Source of the DNA: Gigaspora rosea
Lineage: Eukaryota; Glomeromycota; Glomeromycetes; Diversisporales; Gigasporaceae
Direction: 5' to 3'
NCBI GenBank assembly: GCA_003550325.1
Contig: QKWP01000591.1
Span: 149,247-213,246, forward strand
Length of the DNA: 64,000 nt
The first letter of the stretch is position 1. Every line of letters begins with the position of its first letter. This document shows, one piece after another, positions 12,456-22,712 of this stretch. Below the pieces are notes generated by a model that worked only from the letters and a program-made list of their open reading frames with translations, was not told the DNA's origin and did not search any database. Position numbers and translations under genes: made by a program.

Positions 12456-13061
12456 GGGAAGTGCAGAAAATCACGTAATTTTTTAGGGAGGGTGGAGGGT
12501 CCCCAAATATCACGTCCTATATATATATAGCATAAATAGCCAATCATATTGAAGAAAATCGATTTTTAGTTAATCACAGATAGTTGCTACATAGTAAAGT
12601 CTAAATTTTACTAAGCAAATCGAAAAAAATCGATTAAGTAAACTTATTAAGCAGATCAAAATACACTTAACACAAAATTTTCATAAGTATTAGAGAACTT
12701 TTTATTATTTAACTTTTAACTTTTACGTTCGTCGAATATATTTTTTTAAAAAATTTTAATTTTTTTGTCGAACGTAAAAATCAAAAGTCAATTAATAAAT
12801 AATTCTCCAATACTTATGAAAATTTTGTAGTAAGTGTATTTTGATCTGCTGAATAAGTTTACTTAATCGATTATTTTCGATTTATTTAGTAAAATTAGAC
12901 TTTACTATGTAGCGACTTTTGTCGATCGTGGGGTAGCTTATTTTCAGGTCAAAGATGTTTTTGAGTTTTTTTAAATTTGATTGGTCAATAGTCCTATCAC
13001 TAGGGGGGGAGGGGGGTCAGGACCTATGTAAACCCTAATTACGTGATTTACTGCACTTCCC
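12456..13061. mobile_element. PIF/Harbinger-like MITE, TSD TAA
   Basis: The TIRs are GGGAAGTGCAGAAAATCACG and its mirror (CGTGATTTACTGCACTTCCC), flanked by TAA on both sides (12453-12455, 13062-13064). This suits PIF/Harbinger. Inside, the ~200-bp unit seen at 11.5 and 25 kb occurs as an inverted pair (about 12570-12735 and 12735-12935), so the element is a large fold-back. Confidence 0.8.
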
Positions 13062-13363
13062 TAAATTATTGGTTCGAATTGGTTAAAAATAGAGTTAGAG
13101 TTAAGTATTGGTTAAAATTGATGTTTTAGCTAAAAATTGGATAAGAATTAGTAAACTATCGACCTAGATTTCTTTCTTTTTAGAAAAATGCTAGAGACTA
13201 GAGCAACTAATGCAGGAATATACTTTATGTAATTTATACTAATTACTGTGGTATGCAAGGGTCAAAAGGGATACTATTATTTGGCAGTATTTTGTAAAGA
13301 GGCTTGAGGATTTGCAATTACAAAAGAGGCCACAATTAATAGTATATTGAAAATACTAAAAAT

Positions 13364-13743
13364 TGTATCAGTTGTATTTCAGTGAAGACACACTACTTCA
13401 CTTATTCTTTATTCAATAAACCAGAGATTCTTCACTCTGCTTTTTAGCAAAGGAAAAAAAACCTTGAGTATTTATACATGTTTGTCCAATATAAATAAAT
13501 ACAATAAGAAATAAAGAAATCTATATAATCAATATATTGATATATGCTAATACTAAATATAATGAAATATAATAAAGATAATAAAGATAATAAATATACT
13601 ACATATATTCTAAATATCAGCAATTTTAGATATATAAATTATAACTATCAAAACTGTTATGTTTCAAATATCTAAAATATCAGATATATCTGATTAATTC
13701 AAATATCTAGGATAATCAAAATGTCTGATATTTTGGTGTTACA
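13364..13743 (-). repeat. Copia-like solo LTR (putative)
   Basis: Read on the minus strand it runs from TGTAACACC to CTGATACA (TG...CA). It has a TATAAATAC box in the middle and AATAAAGAATAAG further on, the usual LTR promoter and poly-A order. No primer-binding site, coding region or matching 5-bp duplication is seen, so it is either an old solo LTR or a look-alike. Confidence 0.5.
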
Positions 13744-14240
13744 GATGATGCAGTATTGATTGTCCAATAAGATTTAGGCACAGTAGGACGTTTTGTAAGG
13801 ACCAATCATTTAGTTTTGACTAACTTGGGCTAGAACAGTCCAATCGGGATGATTTGGGTATTATTCAAAGCTTGCATTGAAACAGTCATGATGATGGTAG
13901 TTTGATCAAATTCTGATCACTGGATCAAAAGTTATCGCTATTATATATTTCATATGCTTTTTATGGGTCTAACAATGCATTATAATAAATACAAAAAATA
14001 AAATAATAATTGTATTAGTACTATATATAATTAATTAGTCCGAAGCGAAGCGGAGAACTCTCTATTTTTACGAAAGAGTTTGATCAGCAAATGTTTGTCT
14101 GTCCAGCCCCATCATGTGATATACAACCAATCACATTCAACTGATTGACAAAAACAACGTAATCAACTTATATTGCTGTATTAATAATATCAGATATATA
14201 GTATATTTATACAGTATATAGTGTATATATTAAATATTGG
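13744..14240. other. No gene; shares a motif block with 16.7-16.9 kb
   Basis: The phrases GATCACTGGATCAAAAGTTAT and TGATTTGGGTATTATTC resemble the palindromic block at 16700-16990, so an old common repeat is likely. Nothing coding is supported. Confidence 0.4.
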
Positions 14241-14248
14241 CTCTGGAT

Positions 14249-14715
14249 TAGTGTTACAAGCCGGCTGAAGCAGCCGCGGCTAAATCGGCTTAGCCGACTA
14301 AGCCAGCTGATGCAATATGATCGGCTGGCTAATATGGCTTAAGATCACATGATTACTATAACATAATCTAGGCCAGAGTGTTTAATGCTGAGTAATTACA
14401 TGTAATTTTACGTTTCAGAAAATTAAATTTTCATCACAACATACATAAAGTACAGAAGTAACAGAGTTACAATAATTCGGTCAGTATTATTGCATTATTT
14501 GATTTGAATGTACGATCCGAATTGTGTGTTCAAAATTATTTAATGAATCTTACTCAAAATTACACAAAGTTACGTAATTGACATCCCTACTTAAGGTTGC
14601 GAAAAAAAATTAAGTAAACCTCCGATAATTTCTGATAGCCATTGACAGCCGTTTAGCCGATATTTTTATCAGCTGGTTAAGCCAGCCGATAAAAACCTTA
14701 CGGCTTGTAACACTA
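14249..14715. mobile_element. hAT MITE, TSD CTCTGGAT
   Basis: The exact duplication CTCTGGAT (14241-14248, 14716-14723) flanks a 467-bp element whose ends are TAGTGTTACAAGCCGGCTG and, on the other strand, TAGTGTTACAAGCCG. The subterminal zones are GC-rich and packed with AGCCGGCT/GGCTTAGCCG motifs in both orientations. No coding capacity. Confidence 0.9.
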
Positions 14716-14723
14716 CTCTGGAT

Positions 14724-15575
14724 TAAAGTTCGAGGCACGGAGGCACGGGCATGCCTTTCAGCTGTTGGGCATGCCCTAGTCATGTGACATAAATGTCATA
14801 TCTGATTGGCTGAAACTTTGGTTGCGGACTGTATAGCACAAATATTGTCAACTTCGCAAATCGCAGCCAAATTTTGATCTCCAAGTAACCATTGGTAAAC
14901 CAGTTGTAAACCAGTGAAAAAAGCACCATTTAAGAATATGAGACCACAATATTTTCGGTAATAGGTAGGCTAACTTCCTGTTTGACTAATTATACTTAAA
15001 ATTAAATCACAAGCAAAGCCATGAACAACAAATAGTTGCTCATCAAAAAGTCCTAATTGGAACTCTAAGAAAAGTCCGCCGGGAGTATGGAGACATAATT
15101 AAGGCTCAAAAGCGTGCTTTGGAATTAAAGGTTAAAGAGGTAGAGGACAAGAAGAAAGAAATAGAAGGAATAAAGAAGGATGGATGAAAAAAGATAAGTG
15201 GTTACGAATTCCAATACTTAAAAATCGTATCCTTGTTGAGAGTGAGGAGTTTTTGTTGTTGTTATTTATATTTCTTCGTGTCTATCTTTCCTCACCTTCC
15301 ATTCGCTTGCTTCACTACTTCGTCGGTTGGAGTTAGTTAAAAACTAAGTGGTTGGTCTAAGTCCGTGATTTGATGTCATTGTTCGAAATAATATAGTGGC
15401 TAGTATAGTTGGAAGAATCAGAAGTGTAGATAGTCAAGCAACATCAGAAAATGGAAAGCAATTGTTTGATATTTTTTTATACAAAAAAGGCATGCCTATA
15501 GACACGAGGGCATGCCTCAACTCATGGCATGCCCTCAGAGGCATGCCTAATTGTTTACCCGTGCCTCAAACCCTA
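14724..15575. mobile_element. hAT MITE with GGCATGCC arrays, TSD yTCTGGAT
   Basis: It starts TAAAGTTCGAGGCACGG right after the previous element's target duplication. It ends with the mirror of TAGGGTTTGAGGCACGG, then TTCTGGAT (15576-15583; 7 of 8 match CTCTGGAT). The ends match YARNG. GGCATGCC occurs in both flanks, four times between about 15487 and 15550. A Lys/Glu-rich stretch at about 15075-15185 looks like a captured or decayed coding piece but is not identifiable. Confidence 0.85.
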
Positions 15576-15639
15576 TTCTGGATATACAATGCTGTACATT
15601 TATCTAGTTATATATAAATTATATGATATAAATATATAT

Positions 15640-15930
15640 ATTTTTTTTAAACCAGCGGCCCTGCTTTTATTATAGAAGGTAGTATATAATACATTATTCT
15701 AGCTACAGTAAGTTATAAGTGCTACACTACAATTTTCCGGCTACTCGCTAAAATCCTTTTAAATATAATAAAAACTCACTCGATACCAAAGTACCCAGGT
15801 GCGACCTGCCATGACAACTAGTTCTTCTCATACAGAGGCCCGCAACTCACTGCAAGTTATCCCTGTACTCACTGAATAGCTGCTATTAGCCTTGTCAAGA
15901 CCGTCTTTTTCTTTAAATCCTTCTCACCTA
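15640..15930 (-). repeat. Possible 3' end of a non-LTR retroposon
   Basis: On the minus strand, moderately GC-rich sequence (CAGGTCGCACCTGGGTAC, then ATCGAGTGAGTTTTTATT) ends in an A-run (T-run at 15640-15650 on plus). No ORF or clear target duplication is seen, so the call rests on the tail and composition only. Confidence 0.35.
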
Positions 15931-16170
15931 GCTTCAAAGGTAGAATGATTTTACTCAAAATCTAACATAAAAGAAAAAATAAATTTAAATCGAAGTATAA
16001 AGGGGAGTAAAAAAAGGGGTATGCTACTAAACCTAAATGAGATGCCAAATACAATCAATTAAAGTAAAAAAAAAACAAGATGAGAAAAACAAAGAAAAGA
16101 CTAATCTTGACAGATATAGAAAAAAACGTAAAAATATAAAAATTATATACTACTACAGCACAGATCTACT

Positions 16171-17133
16171 CATATAGGAGCATCCATAAATAACATTATG
16201 CACCCCTCATAGTAGCGCTTGGCCCCCTACTAGGGTACGTAAAAAAAAGCCCAGTTTATTTTTAAATTTTTGAAGCCTATAAAAACAATATTATACTATT
16301 AGTACTTAAGCTGAAATTAGTATATATAATTAGTATGATAAATACACTTTACTCCAATAAGATTCATTTGTATCTCTCACATGCCTACAGCCAGTAGCAA
16401 GTCTTCAAAGTCAGATGAATCAGGCCGGGCCGGGCTTAGGCCTGGTTCATCTGACTTTGAAGACTTGCTACTAGCAGTAGATCTGTAAGAGATACAAATG
16501 AAGCCTATTTGGTGAAAGTGTATTTATCATACTAATTATATATACTAAATTTAGCTTAAGTACCAATAGTATAATATTGTTTTTATAGGCTTCAAAAATT
16601 CAAAAATAAACCGGGCTTTTTTCTACATACTCTACCCTCTACTATATAAAAAATTTTTCAAAATCCGTATGTTTATATATAAAATTTTACAAAAACTTGG
16701 ATATATTGTGACACAGTAATCCGATTTGGATAATTTAGGTACCATTCGATTCGTCTCAGGGAGATGAATCCAATTATACCAAAATAATTTCATTCGGATT
16801 ACTGGATCAATAGTTATTTACAAAAAACTATTAATTTTATTGTCATTTTATAAGAAAACATAATAACCAATAGTATTTGGCCAATAACTTTTGATCCAGT
16901 AATCCAAATAAAATAAAATTGGTACCATTCGACTCCTCTCACTAAGACGAATCGAATGGTACCAAAATCATTAAATTTGGACCACTGTATCAGTTTTTAG
17001 ACGATTTTTTTTAAAAAAATTGCGTTATATTTTTTTGACCCTCCCCTTACTTAAGAGAAAAAACGTTATATTTTGTCAAACCCCTCCCCCCTCTTGTATA
17101 ACGTTATTTCTGGATGCCCCCTATATTATATGT
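16171..17133. mobile_element. TIR-bounded composite element
   Basis: The left end TATAGGAGCATCCATAAATA mirrors the right end (TATAGGGGGCATCCAGAAATA on the other strand), about 30 bp alignable. No convincing target duplication. It encloses a large palindrome (16232-16638), a second fold-back block with GGTACCATTCGA motifs (16700-16990) and three short CGTTATATTTTTTGACCC repeats (17020-17110). Confidence 0.55.
16232..16638. repeat. Near-perfect palindrome, ~190-bp arms
   Basis: The arms from TAGGGTACGT to its mirror near TACCCT are almost identical. They include AGTCTTCAAAGTCAGATGAA and its mirror, joined by a short GC-rich centre (GGCCGGGCCGGGCTTAGGCC). Typical of a fold-back MITE. Confidence 0.85.
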
Positions 17134-17609
17134 ACATAAAGAAAAAAAAGCAAAGAAAAAAAAAAGAAAAAGCACACAATAAAAACAGTAAAGTTCGCCT
17201 CGTAGCAAAGTTTATAAGAAATTTCTTCGAGCGGTTCAAAACATCTCTGACATGTCATTTACTGTTTACATCGTAGCTAATGATCTACTCATGACATAGA
17301 CACCAAACTGGTAGGTGTTCCCGATTTGGTAGAAGTAAATACTGCTAATCTTTTGAAGGAGGTAAGCCAGAATGCCCACTTTGTTGAAATTTCAAAATAC
17401 CAAAGGAGCGAGAGGGGAGTACACCAACTTGTAGAGACTTGAAAGAGTTACGCTATACAGAATATAATATCTAACCAAGTACTTTTGTATGTTTCCATAT
17501 CCAAAAACCTTGACAAAAACTAGCTACTACTTCTTCGCTTGGTAGTTTTTTAGACTTCTGCTAAGAGGCCTCGCTTAGATGAGTCCTCTTTTTCAACTCT
17601 ATTTTAGTA
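17134..17609 (+). other. Unassigned; one short open stretch
   Basis: 17294-17442 reads open with a protein-like composition (LVGVPDLVEVNTANLLKEV) but has no start codon, family or splice partner that I recognise. The rest is A-rich or non-coding. Confidence 0.3.
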
Positions 17610-19075
17610 ACGCGGGTTGGAGCCACCCGGGTCATCCGTGGGTGGGTGGGTGACCCAGGTTGGGTTGTAGCAACCCGGGTGGAATGGGTGGGTCAACGCG
17701 ACGGGTCAACCTGGGTTGACCCGTCGGGTTCGAGGTAGCAGGGCGAGCTTTAATTCTGATTCAGCTCTAGAATACGTTATGAAACTCTATTATGAGGTCA
17801 CGGGATTTGGACTTTAATACAAATTCACTTATCGGGAGGTTATCAGTTTAGGAAATTACTACGATAACACTTCTACTCTAATTTCGAAGGTTCATATCAG
17901 CTAATTTGTGGAATTGGGCCTTTTTGTAGATCCCTCAAATTATAATAAACCACAACTTATGATCAATGTCGTTATTTTTCAAAAACCATAATTTCTACAT
18001 AATATAGGCATAAACCTTACAGTATAAGCTTTGCCAAGGAAAAATGAGACTTTCGAACTTTTAAATTTATTAGATTCAGCTCATAAAAACTAGCCAGTAA
18101 TATATATGAGCTAAATTATAAATAATAAAATTAAAGTCCGAAGTCTCATTTTCTTGAAGAATAAGTGCTAAAAAGAGATCAAGTTGAAAATATTTTTTTA
18201 GTTTAAACCTATTCAAATGAGTATTTACCACTATACAATTCCTCTTGTTTGGCTTCATATAATTAACCGGTGTATTCAATTCGAGTTTATAAATTTAGAA
18301 TCTACTTAGGTAGGCTTGGTGTCGAATATGTGATCCTCAGAAAACAACACAAGGATGTACAAGTGGAAATAAGGATGTAGATGATTGCATTAGAGAATTT
18401 CAACTTAAAGCTACAGAATATGAAGATGTAATCGAGTGGATTCCTTTTAATAGATTAAATAACATTCAGAAAGCTGGAGAAGAATTTTTAGCGATCCGGA
18501 TAGATGGTATATGAACAGTTTCATGTGCATATGATGATAAGGGAAATTTACAACCACGTTATGCTATTATGTAGAGTTGAGTATTGCATGGTTTTCAAGA
18601 CTCTTTAAACTTTTTAAAAGAAGTAAGCTTATTATTTATTGTTTTTTGTATAACTTAAAAATGTATTCATATTCCATCTAATATAAGTTTAAAGATTCAT
18701 GCGATTAATGAAATTAGAGAATAATAACCGTAAATCATATGGACTAACTCAATACAAAAATGAGTACATGTTAGTATTTGATGAATTTGGTTTTTAAAAG
18801 ATCCTATGATTATGGAAAATGTGCAAATTGCAACTGGTATAACACATCCCTAGATTACTCAAATAACTGTCAAGGATCATTATACTCGACTTCAAAAATT
18901 AACTATTTTACTCTTTATACTAAAAGCCTTCATTGAATTTTTTAAATATCTGACTTGGGTCAAACGGGTAACCCGTGCACCTGAGTGGACCCGTCGATCA
19001 ACCCAGGTGACTCGTGGGTTCACCCGTCGGGTGACCCGGATTGCATTTTTTTGAACGGGTTATATCACTATAACG
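17610..19075. mobile_element. Candidate hAT-like element with GC-rich ends around a kinase fragment
   Basis: Two GC-rich blocks (17617-17740 and 18953-19050) built of ACCCGGGT/GACCCG motifs face each other. The outer ends read TAGTAAC on the left and TAGTGAT on the opposite strand of the right. No matching 8-bp duplication was found, so the borders are uncertain. Between the blocks lies a protein-kinase relic rather than a transposase. Confidence 0.35.
18330..18960 (+). pseudogene. Protein kinase fragment (Glomeromycete-expanded type)
   Basis: The reading frame gives a Cys-containing leader, then CIREFQLKATEYEDVIEWIP and FNRLNNIQKAGEE, where the glycine loop of this kinase family normally follows. 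Here the loop is eroded (AGEEFLAIRIDGI), then a stop. About 150 bp later, after a possible GTAAGC intron donor (18620s), comes YGLTQYKNEYMLVFDEFG, the hinge region. No HRD or DFG motif was found, so it is an N-terminal-lobe fragment and cannot be an active kinase. It sits between the GC-rich repeat ends at 17.6 and 19.0 kb. Confidence 0.7.
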
Positions 19076-19408
19076 ACAGCTTTTGGTTCCATTGAAACCA
19101 AACACTCAGTGAATGGCCTTGAGCCCTAGCTGCTAAAAGTGAAGTTTTGTTGCATGTTATATATAATAACTGTATAGTTTTCATAGGTCAGCTTTCTTGA
19201 AAAATTTGGTGCGAGGGATCGTTGGAAAGAGATTTTTCGATATAGATATATATTATATATGCATATATATCTATATTATAATATATATTACATGATTGGG
19301 TACATAGATATAAACTCTATTAATAGTCTGCACAGATTTGTATTGATTTAATAATTTGTGCAGATTTTCAAAAAATTTTTCTTTGCAAACTACTGGCAGG
19401 GTTGAAAA

Positions 19409-19754
19409 TAGTGATCCTAGTCAATCAAAATTTTTCGACCAACCGAGTCGATAAAATTTTATCGGCTTAGTCAGTTTAGTTGAAAAAATTTTAAATGAAT
19501 TATAGTTTGCTACTGTTGAAGTACTATCAAAGTCCTATTGAAGTGCTGTTGGCTTTTTTCTAATAAATCTTATATAAAATCGCTAAGCTACTGTCGAAGT
19601 ACTATTAAAGTACTGTTAGCTTACTTTTAATCAATTCTTTTATAATATATGCAAAGTTAAGAACTTATAAAATCTGGCTAGCCGATTTTAGAAAAAATTG
19701 ACTGACCAGGTTGAAAAATCAGCTTAGCTGATTTTTTTTCAACTAGGATCACTA
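19409..19754. mobile_element. hAT-like MITE (TAGTGATCCTAGT ends)
   Basis: Inverted ends TAGTGATCCTAGT on both strands with subterminal GGCTTAGTC/AGCCGATT motifs. The flanking octamers GTTGAAAA and GTCGCAGA match at 5 of 8, so any target duplication has decayed. An outer pair of CTGCRCAGAT motifs (about 19332 and 19790) may mark an older host element. Confidence 0.55.
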
Positions 19755-19805
19755 GTCGCAGATTTTGATAATTGATTTTTAAAAAATCTGCGCAGATCTG
19801 CAGTA

Positions 19806-20269
19806 TAAAAACTTCACCAATATTTAATATTTAGATGAACATATAATTTATTCAGTTTTTTTTTTATTTTTTTACTTTATTATTATTAATAAATTTTAAT
19901 AAAGAAAAATATATATAAATATTTAAATATTTCCTTTAATATATAAAAATTAGCTAGCATTTAATATTTAGGTGAGTATAGTAATTTATTATTATTTGTA
20001 ATATTATCAATGACAAATCATGATTTGATTGCTAATAATAGCAATTATATGAATTTCTGCCCATAAATTAAAAATTATGTTTTCTCTAGAGATAATGCAT
20101 AAACTTAGTTACAATCTATATAAATTTAGATGTAATAATTTAATTTTTAGCAAATTAAACTAAATTTGTATATAATAATTAAATTTTTAGCAAATTTACA
20201 TGATTTTAGGAATAGCAAAACCTTCAAATTTATGCAGATCATTTATGATCTATATTAAAGATGTCTGGG
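19806..20269. other. AT-rich DNA, no gene seen
   Basis: Includes a diverged duplication of the phrase TTTAATATTT(A)GRTGA...TATA (about 19823 and 19960). Nothing coding. Confidence 0.45.
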
Positions 20270-20872
20270 GTTCTGCTATAATCATATACTTGCTAGCAAA
20301 ACCCGAACAAATTCCAAACCTTTAAAAAGTAATTGCTGTTTGTAAAAAATTAAAATTAAATCAAACAAATGATTCTAAAATTTTATCTATAGCTATAAGA
20401 ATTATGAAATTTTAAAATCATTTGTTTGATTTAATTTTTTACAAACAGCAATTACTTTTTAGGGGTTTGGGATTTGTCCAAGTTTTGCCAGCATATATAT
20501 TGTCATGGGATNATAATAAATTAAATCAAACAAATGATTCTAAAATTTTATCTATAGCTATAAGAATATACTTGATTTATTTAAACAAAGATTATTAATA
20601 AAATTTTTGAGCTATGAGTTTGGCCAGATAGGTTTGTTCACTTTAAATTTACTTAAAGTGGACAAACCCAAAGGGTCTGGCCAAACTCTTAGCTCAAAAA
20701 TATTTATAAATAATCTTTGTTTAAATAAATCAAGTATATTCTTATAGCTATAGATGATATACTTATGAAATTTTAAAATCATTTGTTTGATTTAATTTTT
20801 TACAAACAGCAATTACTTTTTAGGGGTTTGGGATTTGTCCAAGTTTTGCCAGCATATATATTGTCATGGGAT
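20270..20872. repeat. Long-TIR fold-back MITE, with an N at 20512
   Basis: The left arm (AGCAAAACCCGAACAAATTCC onward) mirrors the right arm (GGGATTTGTCCAAGTTTTGCC) for about 100 bp. A second near-perfect hairpin fills the centre (20575-20755, AAACAAAGATTATTAATAAA against its mirror). At 20512 an N joins two versions: 20404-20511 is repeated at 20764-20872. This suggests an assembly join of a deleted and a full hairpin. Confidence 0.75.
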
Positions 20873-21043
20873 AAAAATGTGATATTCCAAATATCAGATA
20901 ATTATTTAAAGTACACTGTGCCATATTTTGGATGACAATCAATCATGCAAAATTGACAATACATAATTTACAATTATGATTAACAATGCATATCGGCAAT
21001 TCACAATCAATCATGTATATAATTAATTATGCTTGCTCTGAGA

Positions 21044-21452
21044 CAGGGACGATGATTTTATGCAGCAACAAACCATTAATTATGCATGCAACAAAAGTAA
21101 ATTATGCGCCTTGATGCGCATACATTTTTATATAATTATGCGCTATTCTGCATCCAAAATTCACATTTTATGCACAATTATGCTAAGTTTTGCAGAGTTT
21201 TAGTATAGACCAGCATTCGGAATACTTTGGAACTTCCTCAAATTTTTTTTCTCACTTTGCTCGTAATTTGCATTGATTGATTTTCTATTCGGAACTTTCA
21301 GAATTGTACATAAAGAGTTAATTATGCAAAAATTACTTAATGGCAACATACTTTATGCAGTATTATGCGGTAAATCTAATGTATTATGCATTTTCAATCA
21401 TATTATGCGGATTATGTGGTTTTATGTGAATTGCATAAAATCATCGTCCCTG
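21044..21452. mobile_element. hAT MITE, TIR CAGGGACGATG, TSD CTCTGRGA
   Basis: Perfect 21-bp inverted ends (CAGGGACGATGATTTTATGC and mirror). Flanks are CTCTGAGA (21036-21043) and CTCTGGGA (21453-21460), 7 of 8 identical. The CAGGG start is classical for hAT. The interior is rich in TTATGC/GCATAA motifs. Non-coding. Confidence 0.88.
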
Positions 21453-22712
21453 CTCTGGGATTAGCTTATGCAGAATAATTTAGAAACTATTCAATCTATC
21501 ATATAATATACAATATATGATAGCGTCATAAATAGAGTATTGTATGATTTTAATCTCGTAGTTTCTATAATATTCTATAACATTAGATTAGCGACTCCTA
21601 TAATTTTTGTAAAGTATTGTATGATGTTAGATTGCTATTCCTATAATTAAAGCTTTGACTCGGGTTAGATAATAGTGACTCGACAGGTCAGATACTTAAC
21701 CCAGGTCGTGACCCGGGTCAACAGGTCATGTGGACAATTGCAAAATTTTTTAAAATACCTATAGAGCTTTGACCCGGACGAGCCGTCCAGGTCAAAGCTC
21801 TATAGGTATTTTCAAAAAATTTTGCAATTGTCTGCATTCAGATATTGACCCGGGTTATGACCCGGGTCAACGGGTCATGTAGACAAACATGCACTTTTCA
21901 AATTAGGGAGATAATTGAATTCTATGAATCAAAAGGATCCTGTATATAACTATTGTTTTTTACAATATAACATGCAGGATCATAGAATTCCTGATTTGAA
22001 AGATCGATAAAGCCGGTATAACATTTTGATGTAATGACTCCTAAAAAGAATAGACTTCTTTAAATAGGAATCATATGCCAATAATGTTAAGCAAAAGTAG
22101 TAAGGTACGTACTGTACGTACGTATTTGAAGGATAATTGCTACAATTTTTTTTTTTTATCGAAATTTTTATTCACGAAGTAGTTATGGGTTGAATTAGTT
22201 AAAGCATTAGTACATTATCTAAAATCAGCTAAGGCTGATAATTCTATGAGAATTTTTAAAACCATCGTTATCACTTTTATAGAATTGGTGTAAAAAAAAA
22301 CAACAACAATGGCAAATACATCATACCTGGGTTATGAGGTTTGGATTTTTCATTGTATGTACATACATATATATGAAGTTTCTAACGCCCAATTTATTTC
22401 TTGATTGCCTATAGTGTCTCCACCTGCAATATCATCATTATCGTTATAAATACATGTTTAAAAATTGTAAATTGACTCAAAAAAACAACCGTAAAACAAC
22501 TGATAATCCATCATATTATAAAAAATCAATTAAAAATATAATTTTATCCTACGTAGAATAAAAATATTGTAATTCACTAAAATCTTGTAAGTACAGTATA
22601 TCACGCATTTACTTTATATAAAATTTAGCTTAATAATGTTAATTTATTATAGCATTCAAAGATTTAATTCATCAAAAAACTAGATTTTTGAGTTAGCGAA
22701 GCAAAAAAAATA

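Noticed and set aside
19328..19805. Outer element around the 19.4-kb hAT MITE
   Set aside because: CTGCRCAGAT motifs mirror each other, but the ends and target duplication could not be fixed; noted only as a possibility.
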